From positions 37,673,067 through 37,737,066 of the forward strand of contig NC_133774.1 in NCBI RefSeq assembly GCF_003597395.2: DNA of 64,000 nucleotides, written 5' to 3'. Of the stretch, positions 12,015 through 25,252 are shown piece by piece. The notes beneath the pieces are model-generated. The model was not told where the DNA came from. It ran no database searches and saw only the letters and a list, made by a program, of their open reading frames with translations. Within the stretch, counting starts at the first letter, position 1, and each line of letters opens with the position of its first letter. A program made the position numbers and the translations under genes. The DNA is from Chelonoidis abingdonii. Taxonomy: Eukaryota; Chordata; Testudines; Testudinidae.

Positions 12015-13274
12015 TGACACGATGGCTGCAGGACTGAAGAAATTGTGTAGGTCTGATTTTAGGAGTGAAAAAGGTGATGTTACAATGTGGTATCTTTCAA
12101 AATGAAGTTAACAGCACAAGTTGTCCTTTCTTCTTCTGCAGGCGGCTCCAAAATTCTGATGTGACTTTGCCTTGTGTGGTATTCCATTATTTTGTTTTAA
12201 CCTCCCCAACTCCTGCCTTGTTTGCTCAAATTAGTATAGCTGAAATGTTCCCTTGCTGTTTTCATTGATATTTTTATTTCCTTTGTTCATTTCAGTAGGC
12301 TGTAGCATTTTTTTTCTCTACCTTAAATCTTTAAATCAATTATGGAGAAGAGAAGAAAGCTGCCACATGTTCTGTTTCTCACTAGAACAAAAAGTCTCTG
12401 TCCTGTCTTGTTGGGAGAAGGGTAGGACAAGCTGAAATTTTCTGGCAGCATTGTAGATTTTCTCTCTATACTTACTCCATTTTCCACACTGGACATGACC
12501 ATATATGAAAGTCATGGGGAAAACAGAAGTTGGGGTGGGGAGGGGGGGAGAAGAAAGCATTTATTTTACTAGGGGGCCAAATCATCAGTCCCATTAAGTC
12601 TGCTTTGCTGTGGCCTGTAGTGTAAAGTTGCCTGATTTAAGCCTGCTCTGGCCAGCTGAGGAATCTCCTAACATGGAGAAATACATGGATGGCATAGAAC
12701 TGCTGTAGCTGGATCTACAGGACCTCTTTCCATCTCCCATTGTAGGGAATGTGGTCGGGAGGAACGATATGTGGCTGCAGAGCCTCTGTAGTTCAATCAT
12801 CCCCAGCTGCTGGAAGCCCCTCTGGGTGCTGGTGTAGTTAAGAACAGCCCTGAGGCTGCATTAAACTATCCCAAGGACCAGTTCCACACAGAATTGGCCA
12901 CAGTATCAGGGAACTACCCATAGCAACTTTGCATCCTTGCCTCTTGGCTATGCTTGGTTCTCATTGGTTGCAGTAGAGAACATGGCCCAGAGTTTCCAGT
13001 TTATGGTGTTTGGCTTTTGACAAATTCTGGATCTGTTTTTGGAATAAAATTTGTTTGGGGCTGTTTCAAGAAGCAGATTTCCTTCAATTATATAACCCTC
13101 CTCCCCTGTTCTTCTCTGGGATGCTCTCTGCAGGATAAGAACCACAGAAAGTCTGGAGTCCTCATAGGCCATCAACTTCATCTGCAACAGCTGTTTATTT
13201 TGGTAAATTCTTATTGGTTTAACTTAAGATGAGAACACCCCTCCACATAAACAGTTGTATGCACTAGTTATCTC
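12015..13274. other. Unassigned sequence
   Basis: AT-rich sequence with a GGGG(A/T) stretch near 12530. No gene or repeat recognised. Confidence 0.4.
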
Positions 13275-13415
13275 TCTCATACTTGGAGGGCAAGCTCTCT
13301 AGGGAGAGGACTCTCTCTCCATTACATGTCTGTATTCTGGCTAGCACAATGGGGGGTCCTGATCCCTGAGTGGTAGCCTCTAGCTGTGGCCTGAGTACAA
13401 ATAAATAATAAACTA
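13275..13415 (-). repeat. Ancient reptile interspersed repeat, inverted copy
   Basis: GGCAAGCTCTCTAGGGAGAGGACT, CTAGCACAATGGGGGGTCC and an AATAAATAATAA tail match the reverse form of the repeat at 5911. Confidence 0.55.
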
Positions 13416-13639
13416 GTCACCAACAAGTCCATCTTGTGTATGAAAGAATGTAGACAAATTTAAAAAAGCAAAGTAGTGATCCTTTTTTCAGTGCAATCTA
13501 AGAGCCTGCAGTAACCGGAATTGTGCGAGGCTGCTGTGTGGCAGGTTCAAGGATTCCTTACCCAGCCAGAATCCAAAGAAGTAAAGTAGTCCCTATTAGC
13601 TTAATATCTAAGCACTTTATAATCTTTAATTTATTTATC

Positions 13640-13895
13640 CTGACAACATCCCTGTGAGAGGGGGAAGTGCTGTTATCCTATTTTACAGATGGGGAACTGA
13701 GGTCTAGAACCACAAAGGTATTTAGGCACTCAACTCCCATTGAAATCAATGTGAGTTAGGCACCTAAATACCTCCAAGGATCTGGGTCTGAGAAACTAAG
13801 GGACTCACCCACAATCACACAGGAAGTCTACAGCAGATCAGTGAATTGAACCTGTTGCCCAAGTCCCAAGCTAGCAACCTAATGCCTAGACATTT
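13640..13895 (+). repeat. MIR-like SINE interrupted by a short palindrome
   Basis: CCCTGTGAGAGG..TTATCCTATTTTACAGATGGGG and the later GACTCACCCACAATCACACAGG..AAGTC are the conserved CORE-SINE/MIR segments. A 58-base self-complementary repeat (13716-13773) sits between them. Confidence 0.6.
13716..13773. repeat. Self-complementary 58-bp repeat
   Basis: AGGTATTTAGGC on the left matches the reverse complement of GCACCTAAATACCT on the right, with arms covering nearly the whole unit. Similar 'lacking a gene' palindromes occur at 40897-40970. Confidence 0.6.
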
Positions 13896-13903
13896 CTTCC
13901 TCC

Positions 13904-14321
13904 TAGGAAAAAAACAATGAGGAATCCTTGTGGCACCGTAGAGACTAACAAATTTATTTGAGCATAAGCTTTTGTGGGCTAGAACTCACTTCATCAGATG
14001 CATGAAGTGAAAAATACAGGAGCAGGTATAAATACATGAAAGGATGGTGGTTGCTTTACCAAGTGTTAGGTCAGTCTAATGAGATTAAATCAATTTAACA
14101 GCAGGATACCAAAGAAGGAAAAATCTCTTTTGAAATGGTAAGAGAGGGTCCATTACAGACAGTTGACAAGAAGGTTTGAGTAACAATAGGGATAAATTTG
14201 TATTGGGGAAATTAAGTTTAGGTTTTGTAATGACCCAACCACTCCCAGTCTTTATTCAGGCCTAATCTGATGGTATCCTTGTTTTTTCTGATACAGACTA
14301 ACATGGCTACCACCCTGAAAC
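13904..14321 (-). mobile_element. Penelope-like element, 3' fragment
   Basis: The left part is the element's 3' tail (AAGAATCCTTGTGGCACC..TCATCAGATGCATG). The right part, complemented, encodes the endonuclease C-terminal end (DTIRLGLNKDW-like, near 14240-14275) and finishes in the recurrent terminal motif GATACAGACTAACATGGCTA. It is flanked by CTTCCTCC at 13896-13903 and 14322-14329, a plausible 8-base duplication. The reverse transcriptase is absent, so this is a non-autonomous fragment. It interrupts the MIR-like repeat region. Confidence 0.75.
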
Positions 14322-14329
14322 CTTCCTCC

Positions 14330-15059
14330 CAGACTAAATCTTGCCCTTCCTATCATTAGAGATAACATATTTTGTGTGGTAAAAGCAACCCTGAGCTGTG
14401 CTCTTTGTCTTTCATTCATAACTGTAGCTTCTACTTTTATTTAATTAAATTTATTTCATAGGGAGAACTGATCTGCAAAATTTTGCTGCCACTAACACTC
14501 AGCTTGGCTAATTAGAGCACCTAAAGAAAAGTCTGCAGAGTGTCCTGCAAGATGAAAATTTGAGAGGATTTAGCAGTTTCAGTTCACAAGCATGTTAGTA
14601 AACCTGTGCATTTTGCTTTGATTTTCAAGGCCGAACAAACTCCTCAAAGCTGCTGATTCTTGCATGGATTCAACCTGAAATCATAAATCCATCCATGGAG
14701 CTTGTGGGTCTAAAAGATTCAGGGTTATTCTAGAATTCAGGCTCATGTTATCTTAATCTTGACTGAAAGTCGCACAAGAATTGCTAAGTAGTTTAAAATC
14801 CCAGATATTTAGCATTAGTGTGTACAAGGTGGATCTCAGATGAACACAAATGATAGTAAGCTTCTTCAGTCAACATGAACTCTTAAGTACAATCTTCGTG
14901 AACTTGGGCTGAGTTTGTGGGAAATTGTCAGGTTTTGGATTCCGATGAGAGAGTTTCAGCGCTGTTGCCAACAGGCATATGTAATCACTATTCAGTGAGT
15001 GTTTTATACATCTTCTGTGTCTGACCCAGACATGAACTGAATTTGCTACAGCTTCTACC
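14330..15059. other. Unassigned sequence
   Basis: No gene or repeat recognised. Confidence 0.4.
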
Positions 15060-15295
15060 TTCAGTTCAAGATGCAGAGGCCTATGATTTTAGCCTTAGAG
15101 GTCCTAGGTTCAATCTCTGGGGATGACCAAAAGGCCAGTCATTACATAGACTGGAAAGTTCACAGCCCAATCAGTGATTGTCTGGATGTAATCATGAACC
15201 CCCAGAATGACTGCTCTGATGTGGATTTTTTCTGCACATTGAAGAAAGATTCAAAGCAGCCACATCCTCCCTCACACAAAGATGATGTTATATGA
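15060..15295 (+). repeat. tRNA-derived SINE-like repeat
   Basis: A B-box-like GGTTCAATCTC at 15108-15118 follows a tRNA-like GAGGCCTATGATTTTAGCCTTAGAGGTCC segment. The rest agrees with a dispersed turtle repeat I recall. The open frame across it (15071-15295) is not a gene. Confidence 0.45.
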
Positions 15296-15749
15296 CCATT
15301 AGACTTTCATTTGGGGAGGATATTCAGATTATTAATTTCATTTGCATTCCTTTACAAGCACAGGAAACAACCCTTTTTAATACTGACTCTTGCCATTTCT
15401 AACATCAGTTTTGTGTGTAAAGACTCAGGAATTCAACTGATAATCCCACTAATACGGAAACTTCACTGGATGGAAGAATTTGCTTAATTTAACCTATTAT
15501 ATAGATACTGTTTACAGATTTTATTGCAGTTAGGGTGTTTCCATGCTCTGGCATCTTCTCTCTTCTGCACTTACAGCAAAGGCTCTCATTTGATTAATCC
15601 TCTTTATCTCAGGAGAGCTGGATAGAAATCTTGACTTGAAAGCACTAGAAGATCTAATCCTTACCACTACTCAAAGGGCTTAAGACTAGACCCCATATCC
15701 TGTGCCTGGCAGCATATTGTACTACTGTTAATAGCTTTGCTGGGCATAT
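15296..15749. other. Unassigned sequence
   Basis: No gene or repeat recognised. Confidence 0.4.
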
Positions 15750-15757
15750 AACTAGGG

Positions 15758-15996
15758 CAGGTGTTCTCAAATGTCATTGCACCCCCCCCTTCTAACAACA
15801 AAAATTACTACATGACCCCCAAGAGGGGGGCCGAAGCCTGAACCCAAGGGCTTCAGCCCTAGGCAATGAGCTTTGGCCTGGGCAGTGGGGCTTGGGCATC
15901 AGTGTGCCCCAGAAAGTCTAAGCCAGCCTCAACAACCCCATTAAAATGGGCTTGCGACCCACTTTGGGGTCCTAAGCCACAGTCTGAGAACTACTG
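15758..15996. mobile_element. hAT-type MITE, 239 bp
   Basis: Ends CAGGTGTTCTCAAATG and, complemented, CAGTAGTTCTCAGACTG. Flanks are AACTAGGG (15750-15757) and AAGTAGGG (15997-16004), an 8-base duplication with one mismatch. The interior is GC-rich (GGGGCTTGGGC) and noncoding. Confidence 0.8.
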
Positions 15997-16004
15997 AAGT
16001 AGGG

Positions 16005-17141
16005 CAACTTTGCACTCGGCTGGTAACAGATGGTCAGACTAAAGAGGGGCAGCAAGGTTTTCATATATCTTAGAAGACAGCTTGGTGCCAACGTGCTTGT
16101 TTAAGATCACATTAAAGAATGAGAAGTGTGTGTTCCACATTTTTAAAATAATCTAGAAAAAATTCTTGCAGATTTCCTGTTTCCTGTGGGTACAAAATGC
16201 CAGCATACCAGGAGCAGACAAAGCTTGAGATAAAGCAGTGTGAGGTATTTGAAGTAGTGAAACCACAAGAAATGCATAACTCCCTCTATTCCCTCTTTAG
16301 TATTCCAGCTGCAGAAATGGAAATAGCACCTCATGGCAGATTGATGTATTGCATCAGAACAGAGTGGCCTGGCTTGTTGGCATCTGTGATTAACAAGAGG
16401 ATTCATTAGTTTTGTACAAAACACAGACAGACACCATTGTAGATGCAGCAATACAAAAATGACTGGTTTCTGGACTCTGCATCAAAATATGCAATTTTGG
16501 TTATTTGATACATATTTCATGGGCCAGTATTCAAACATGTGCACATCTCTGGGGACTCAGTTGAGGTACATAAATCCTGGAAAGCAAATATAAATGTATG
16601 CAGTCAAAAATATAGGAAAAATTTTAGGGAAGCAGTAATCCAGTTTACATTTTTTTCAGAATGGCAGAGTTAGTCTTACCAAAAAGTGCCATGGTTTGTT
16701 TATTGGCCACAGGTGAGCAGATCCTCTGTTTTATACCTGCTCTGTAAGATGGCACCACCATCAGAAGGGGGGAAGGTAGCTTCAGTGCTGAATCACCATT
16801 CCTATTGCTTCCAGCAACATCTGGATATTCCTTAGAGGTCTCCCACCTAAGCACTCATACTACTTAGCTTGTGGTGGAATTCCATAAAATCCCACAAGGT
16901 GGTAGAACTGCAGCTCATATAGAACCTCTCGTCAGAGGATATCCAGGCAGTCTTCAGGGGATCTCAGCCATAAATACTCACATTCTTGTTAAGTAGGCAT
17001 TATCATTTTAGAGGTCGGGGAAAGTGCTTTTTTGAACTCAACATTGGAAATGTACACACAAAAATAATTTGTCAGCCAAATATTTGTTTCAAAGCATGAG
17101 CATCACATTTTCCTTGGAACTTTGAGGATATTAAGCAAGAC
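16005..17141. other. Unassigned sequence
   Basis: Two overlapping short frames at 16143-16451 show no domains. No repeat recognised. Confidence 0.4.
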
Positions 17142-17443
17142 TAGGAGCTTATCTACACACAAAAATGTTACTGCTTTAACTATGCTGCTATAGTTACAGC
17201 GATTCAACCCCTCTCCCCCTACTTGTATTGATGTAAAGGTGCCTTATACTGGTATATCTACTATAAAGGAAGAGGAATAAGCTATACTACATGTGCCTTA
17301 TAGTATGAGTTATGCTAATATAACTACATCTACTCAAGGCAGGAGAGTTTTTCTGCTTTAGCTATTGTGGTGGTGGTGGGGGAAATCACATCCCCTCACC
17401 AAAATATTAAATTGGTATAAAAAGTGTGTAGAGTAGGCCTGCT
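17142..17443. mobile_element. Probable MITE
   Basis: The left end GAGCTTATCTACACAC and the complemented right end GAGCAGGCCTACTCTACACAC are imperfect inverted repeats with the TCTACAC motif seen in other MITEs here. The interior has TA-rich self-complementary stretches. No duplication could be read. Confidence 0.5.
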
Positions 17444-19580
17444 CAAAAAAATGTGAAATCTGTGGAAAAAAGGGAGTCATTTTCAGAGAAAAGATTGGTC
17501 TTTCAAATTTTACAAAAAATACTAATTTAAGAACAGTTCCTTCCCTCTTCCATTCTAGCCCCAATCGCCCCCCCCCCCGTTTTTTTGAGAGAGGGAGGGA
17601 GGAGGAAGAAACACTGACAGAAAGGGGACAAAAGGAAGTTAAAAAGAACCCTGAGAATTCTTGAAAAGTTAGGGTTTTTATTTACTTTTTTTTAATTAAA
17701 AAAGCAGCCCTTTTTTCAATGAAGATTTTTTTTTTTAAAGTGTTCTAGCCAGCTGTATTGAAGTGAGATAGCATGTAGTGTTTAGCCACAGTGAAGCAGC
17801 CTCGATCAGAGAGCAAGCCTAGGGCTGTGTTTAATAAGGGGAAAGTTTTCACATCAAGCAAATATTCCAGAATATTGCTTCTCAGATTTTAAAACCTTCT
17901 GTATTTATATCCTCTACTCTTGGTGGGAATAGGTCTGCAGTACTGGGACGAGGGTTGGATGTTAAGGCAAGGGACATTGTTACTAAAGCCACTCAAAAGC
18001 AAAAGGCTGTTTCACAAAAAGCTTAAGCCCCAGAATATTTTCATGCTAGCAGATTTGAAATGGAACCCCTTTGTTTTCTTGAAGTTGAGCTACTCCCTCT
18101 CCTTCCCCCCAATGTTTTGAATTAGTGGCTTCTAATTTTCTCACATTTGCAACCCACTGCACCAAAGTGACTGGTGGCTTTACTTGTTGCTACTCAAAAT
18201 TTTTGCAAGCCCTCCAACTTTTAAAGAGGGGCAGATTTCTATTTTGCCTTGCCCAAAGCAAGGAAATTTTGAAGAGTTACATAGAGGCAAAGTTGGGGGA
18301 ATAAAACCACAACCAATCAACTCAACAGTTCTATTGCAGAAAGAAATGAAGAGAAAGGCAGATTCAATTTTTGGTTTCACCAGAAGTTTGTTTTGAAAAG
18401 ATGCCTTTTTTGGACATTTTTTTAAGTGACTCTCCTTAGCAGTTCTCAATAACCCACAGGTTGGACAGCTGAAATAAGGTATTTAAACTAGTGGGAGCAG
18501 GACAGGTAGTTTAAAATACCTAAGAAATATATGCATGGGTTTGTTATTAATGTTGCAATACTACAACTGAATCCATAGGGGGAGACCCCTGGCACCTATA
18601 TAGAAGTCACCAGAGCTCCATGCAGGCACAGGTGTCCATTTTGTAGAAATAGTTGCATGAAGGGGACTAAATGAACACTTCTCTTAACCGTATGAGCAAT
18701 ATTAAGGGGGGGGAGGAAGAGCTTGAACATGAGTTACCTGCTTGGTTTTCTTTCAATACCACTTCATTTGTTTTGCAGTAGAGCAGCTCAGCAGGGGGAG
18801 TTTTTCAAGTTACACATGTAATAAGCTATCTCTTGCCTAAATGGGTTTGTCTCAGCAGGGGGGAAGTTATGCAAACAGCTTTTTTTTTTTCCTTCCATAA
18901 ATTTAAAGTCATAGCAGAAGCCCTCCCTTCTCACCTACCAGCACCCCATTGCCATGTCTTTCTTTGAAGCACTAATGACTCTTTGGTTTAAGTATGATAG
19001 CAAAGGGGAGATGTTCACTATGACTTGCCAAGAGTCAGCTGGGCTGAAGGATCTGTACCTACAAAAAAGTATAGATTGTTTTAACTACTGTATGAAGTGG
19101 CAAGTTTATGGATCTGATATTTAATATTTGGAAGAAATTCAGAAATGAATGGGTATCAATTAAGTTTTTTCCCCTACAGTGTAAGAGCTAGGATACATTC
19201 TTGTGCGTCCTAAAGAAGAGCAGGATGCTAGAGATGCTACCCACCATTCTAGCAATAAAGGAACTGAAATTTCAGTTCCAGGATTCTGCTTATTCTCAAA
19301 TAGGTCAAACCCTTACAACTGTCTGCTGTCCTTTAAAATGTATCAAGAGCCATTTCAAACTCTGATCTTGAAAAGCTTAGAACTACACTTTAATTCAGTA
19401 AGTGAGTATTATATGATAGTTAGTGATTTAATAAAGTCCAGCTGCATTTTCTTTACAGAAGGACTTGCAAAACTCCACTCAAAGATTGAGAAGTCCTTCC
19501 ATTATATAGCTGCTTGTGTCTTGTAAGCAAGTGCTAGTCTTTCCACTCTGAAAGAAGTATTCTTCACCACCATTAGTTTT
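17444..19580. other. Unassigned, AT-rich, relatively repeat-poor
   Basis: Contains C and T homopolymer runs (17566-17590, 17722-17738, 18881-18891). No recognised transposon or gene. A 107-codon frame at 19203-19526 has no identifiable domain. Confidence 0.4.
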
Positions 19581-19586
19581 TTTATT
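19581..19586 (-). terminator. Candidate polyadenylation signal for the actin
   Basis: AATAAA on the minus strand about 610 bases after the actin stop codon. This would give a 3' UTR of a length usual for cytoplasmic actins. There is no supporting GU-rich analysis or transcript evidence. Confidence 0.3.
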
Positions 19587-20197
19587 ATTATGCACATTTG
19601 AGAATCAGTTTACAATTTTTTTGGATAATGGTGTTTAGGAATTAGATATTTTTGCTACAGTAGATAGAGAAGTGGTTTGTTCTTATTGTCAAAGCTAAGA
19701 TCAGCGTTCTGAACTATAGTTCAGAAGTATAAAAAAAGCAAACCCATGTTTAGCAGCTCCAAATATGCAACATTAACCCATTATCTTGGCACTTAGGCAT
19801 TTATCTATAAAACCCAGATGTTCTGGGACGCAAACAAGTGCTTGATTAAAGGCTGATAACCTCTATAGGAGGCTATTTAGCTTTGAATTCAGTTATTCTA
19901 ACCCTTACATGTTAGCTTTGATCCATGAGTGCAGTTCAAAGTTCTCCAAAGATGATAGTATAATTCACTCAAGCATCATAAAAGATCTCTGCCAGATATA
20001 ATTTTTTCTATCAGAGTTAGTCACTGCTCTAAAAATAGCAAACAATTAAACTGTTTTCTTTGATAAAGAAGTACAGGAAATGAGTTTGTAGCACTGGATA
20101 CTAGGTCTTCTAAGAGGAGAGCCCTTAAAGAGGAGAATTAATTAGTTTGATATGGTGGATACATTTTTCTCTTGCAGTTGTGTGCTGGGAAGTCCCT

Positions 20198-21520
<1,323 letters not shown>

Positions 21521-21596
21521 TCACTGTTGTATAGGCTGCAGCTTATGCTCCTATTCAAACAGCTTCTCCCCTATCAGCAGTAGCCACTAGAATATT

Positions 21597-21601
21597 ATTG
21601 G
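21597..21601 (-). promoter_or_regulatory. Second, distal CCAAT box
   Basis: CCAATAATATTC on the minus strand, about 80 bases upstream of the first CCAAT. The run after CC is A/T-rich but lacks the closing GG, so it is not a true SRF CArG site. Confidence 0.25.
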
Positions 21602-23814
21602 TCTCAGTAGGATAATTGAACCTCTTCTTCTGAATTGCAATCACTTACTCTTCTCTCTGCATAAAGGGCTTAGGAAGTAAGGATACCCATCTGCCTTGAG
21701 CAGAGAAAGGTAAGTGATATACATTCACAGTAGCTAAGGACAGTAGGTATATACAGACGCTAACTGAATACTTAGTGTTAGTATAGTACTTGATAATTAC
21801 ATGCATTAGGTTAAGTGTAAGGAACCTAATGAGAGCTAGATTCTGTTCCCATTAAAGTCATGGGAAGGCTGCATCCTTAACATCAGTGGATCCTTCTCTT
21901 TACTTAACAGCCCCGTGAAGCTTTAAGATGTAAATGCATTAAGGGAAGCAGGTAGATTTGTGTTCCCTGGGAAACTAAAGACTGGGGGGAAACTTTTGAT
22001 CCTGAAAATGTTTCTGCCTCCTTCCCAAACACTGATTATGTGGAAAAGGGGAAGGAGGGGAGAAGAACATTTTTTTGTGCGATAGACTTGGGAAAATAAA
22101 AGCCTGTTAGAGGAGATGTAATGGGTTCAGGTTAGAGCTTATAGCTGCCCTAAAGAAAGCTGTCTTAATAACTGAAGCCTTTGGATGTTTCAGCTTTTGA
22201 ATAGAGACAATTTATTATCTTCCAAAAAGCTGTGTTTTAAATGCCCAGGGCTGTTCAGGATGCTGATTTCTTAGGGGCATCTTTTGGGGCTGGCTTCTTT
22301 TCTGGTAGCTTATGAGGCCTCTTTATTTAAGTGTGCTCATGAGAGATAGAGGAAAGCTTAAGCCACAATGAATGTGCCTTTAAATATGTATTTGCTAGAC
22401 CTTTCAGACTGGCAGAGGTAATGTAGACAGTAGGTACCCTGACATAAAAAGAAAACGTTGTGCCTTCTATAAATTCAGAACACCACAAAACACAAGTCCC
22501 TTTAATTAGGAGCCCCATCCTGTAGAGAATTCCACACAGGATGGAGGTGCAATTAATACTATCATGTGCCAAAGTATGACTTTAAGGAAGAAGTTTTGAA
22601 ATACAGATCTTTGGGATTTTATATACAAAATGTACTAAGAACAGCAGGATGAGTATAAGGTATAGTTTTCATATTTAAATCCCTTCATTGAACTATTGAC
22701 CTACAGCCTCAAATTCCACAGCAGTAAGAATTTACTGGGGCTGGAACTTAAGTGGGTAAGTGAAGTCTGCTGGAAGAAAATGCATTTAAAAGGGGGCAAT
22801 ACTGATTGAAATACTTGCTGACAGGATAAGGAAGAGAACTCATATTGGCTGGATGTACTTGCCATCTGATTGCTGCTGGAGTGAGAACCTTTTTCATGGT
22901 GATACCCCTCTCTAAGCCTCCTTAGGGCAGGTAGAGGGGTGGGGCTCTGAGTCTCCATTGTGTTTCATCTTCTGTCAGTTACCCCTGAAGGAGTGTGAGT
23001 GGCTGGTTCTGGCTAGACCCAAGAGCTGTGCATGCTGCAAGGCAATAGGAAAAGTTGTTGTTTTCTGTTCTCTTGTGTAGAACACTAATGCTGCTATAGT
23101 CAGGTATTTACTAGAGGCAGGGCTGAGACAGCCCCTATTATTAAGCTTGCCTGACACTTCCTAATATAAGACTCGGTTTTCAGTTGCTTATAACTTTGCC
23201 AGACTTTCATCATTTGGTCTGAAATTTTACATACCAGGTATTGGCCTTGGGCTGAATTTTTTATGTATTTATTTATTTTGGTGGGGGATTTTAGCCACAG
23301 TGGGTTAGTTGTTTCAAAGATCAAGGTTAGAGAAAATGTTGTTTTGCTCACATTAAAACATTCTGGAAACCTTTTCTTTGAGCAGGTTTATTTCCCCCCA
23401 AGCTTTGGAGCAAGGATTCAAAATTTGGCAAGGGGGCAGTGGGGTTTGTTTCAGAGATGTCCCTTTTGCCTTCCTCTGAAAATCTGCCCAGATTTGGCCA
23501 AATTATAAATTGATGAAAAATCAGTTTGCACATGCTCAGTAAAGACTTTGATTTTTAGCAGCTAAAATCTCGGAAGATTCTGTCCTTATTGAGCATGCTC
23601 ACACTCCATAGGGTTCTGAGGAAATCATGTAATTAAAGATACTATCATAATGTGTATGCCCAAGGGGTCTGAATTAAGGTTACATAGCCAATCTAAGTTC
23701 TGGCATTTCTTAATTCTTGTGTGCTTGACTTGGCAACCATAAACAATTTTTTTGGTGTGTAATTGTTGCAGTACTGCTTAGAGGCTGTAGTCAAGATTAG
23801 AGCCCCAGTGTTTC
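21602..23814. other. Unassigned flank upstream of the actin
   Basis: No transposon or additional exon recognised. It could contain distal control elements, but none is evident from motifs alone. Confidence 0.4.
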
Positions 23815-23995
23815 TAAGTGAAAATCTTTGCCCCCAGGAGCTTTATGTCTAAATAGAGAGACAAGAAAAGGGACACAGAGATGAAGTGTTTTGCTCAAGC
23901 TCATACAGTATACAAATGATAGAGTTGGAATAGATTACAGGATGTCTGAGTCCCAGACCAGTGCTCTGTCTATAGGGCTTTGCTACCCTATACTA
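23815..23995 (+). repeat. MIR-like SINE fragment
   Basis: GGGACACAGAGATGAAGTG..TTGCTCAAGCTCATACAG..GTCTGAGTCCC..AGTGCTCTGTC follows the conserved MIR core order. Confidence 0.55.
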
Positions 23996-24076
23996 TAATA
24001 TATTGCGTTATATTATTGACTAATTTTGTAATATTTAAAATGTCTTGTTTTCACATTCTCTTAATAGATGCAATAT

Positions 24077-25252
24077 TGTAACAAGGTGGCCTGCCTTTTA
24101 AGGGACTGGGGCCAGCCAGTCTGTTCACTAGTTAGATGCAGCTGAGAAGGGAACAGGTGTTTGGGGTTAGACCCACCTGGGGAGAATTAAAAGCCTGATA
24201 GATGACTGGGCAGGGGACTGAAAAGGATGAACATAAGAACGGCCATCCTGGGTCAGACCAAAGGTGCATTCAGCCCAGTATCCTGTCTACCGATGGTGAT
24301 CAATGCCAGGTGTCCAGAGAGAGTGAACCTAACAGATAATGATCAAGTGATCTCTCTCTTGCCATCCATTTCCATCCTCTGACAAACAGAGGCTAGGGAC
24401 ACCATTCCTTACCCATCCTGGCTAATAACTATTAATGGACTTAACCTTCATGAATTTATCTAGTTCTCTTTAAACCCTGTTATAGTCCTAGACTTCATAA
24501 CCTCCTCAGGCAAGGAGTTCCACAGGTTGGCTGTGTGAAGAACTTTCTTTTATTTGTTTTAAACCTGCTGCCCATTAATTTCATTTGGGGCCCCTAGTTC
24601 TTATATTATGGGAACAAGTAAATAACTTTTCCTTATTCACTTTCTCCACATCACTCATGATTTTATATACCTCTATCATATCCCCCCTTAGTCTTCTCTT
24701 TTCCAAGCTGAAAAGTCCTAGCCTCTTTAATCTCTCCTCATATGGAACCCATTTCAACCCCCTAATCATTTTAGTTGCCCTTCTTTGAACCTTTTCTAAT
24801 GCCAATATATCTTTTTTTGAGACGAGAAGATCACATCTGTACGCAGTATTCAAGATGTGGGTGTACCATGGATTTATATAAGGACAATAAGCTATTCTCC
24901 ATCTTATTCTCTATCGCGCCAAGGCCAGTCAGTAAGAGACTGCTGCTGAAGAGTGAGCTGTAGAAGAGACATGCCATGCAGACTGATAGGGGTGGTGATT
25001 TCGCTCTCTGTCTCTCTCAGGATCCCAGGGACTAGCCTCAGTGATTCTGTTTTGAGGACTTAAAGTTTGGAAGCTCTGAACCAGGGTCCTGAGGTGAGGG
25101 TCTTAGGAACTGTGGTTACAATTGCTTCTTCCATTCAATAAAGTCTCTGGGAATATGCTATTTTGTTAGCTTGTTTTTGGCATCTCCTTGCCTTTAAAGT
25201 TGACTTATGGGCATGGTATTGGAGAGAAATTAAATTGGGCCTCACACAGTGC
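24077..25252 (+). mobile_element. LTR split by a CR1 insertion
   Basis: Starts TGTAACAAGGTGGCC..TTTTAAGGGACTGGGGCCAGCC, closely matching the LTR start at 59095. A CR1 occupies 24229-24915. The LTR resumes at CCAAGGCCAGTCAG and contains an AATAAA signal at 25137-25142 followed by a GT-rich stretch. The 3' boundary is approximate. No internal genes are adjacent. Confidence 0.6.
24229..24915 (-). mobile_element. CR1 LINE, 5'-truncated
   Basis: The minus strand encodes the C-terminal end of CR1 ORF2 (LEKVQRRATKMIRGL, then SLEKRRLRGDMIEVYKIM, 24581-24853). The 3' UTR follows and ends near the characteristic GGTCTGACCCAG and CTTATGTTC at 24229. It lies inside an LTR, so it is younger than that LTR. 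Confidence 0.9.

Noticed and set aside
15108..15118. A functional tRNA gene at the B-box-like motif
   Set aside because: No cloverleaf or matching acceptor stem could be built; it fits a tRNA-derived SINE better.
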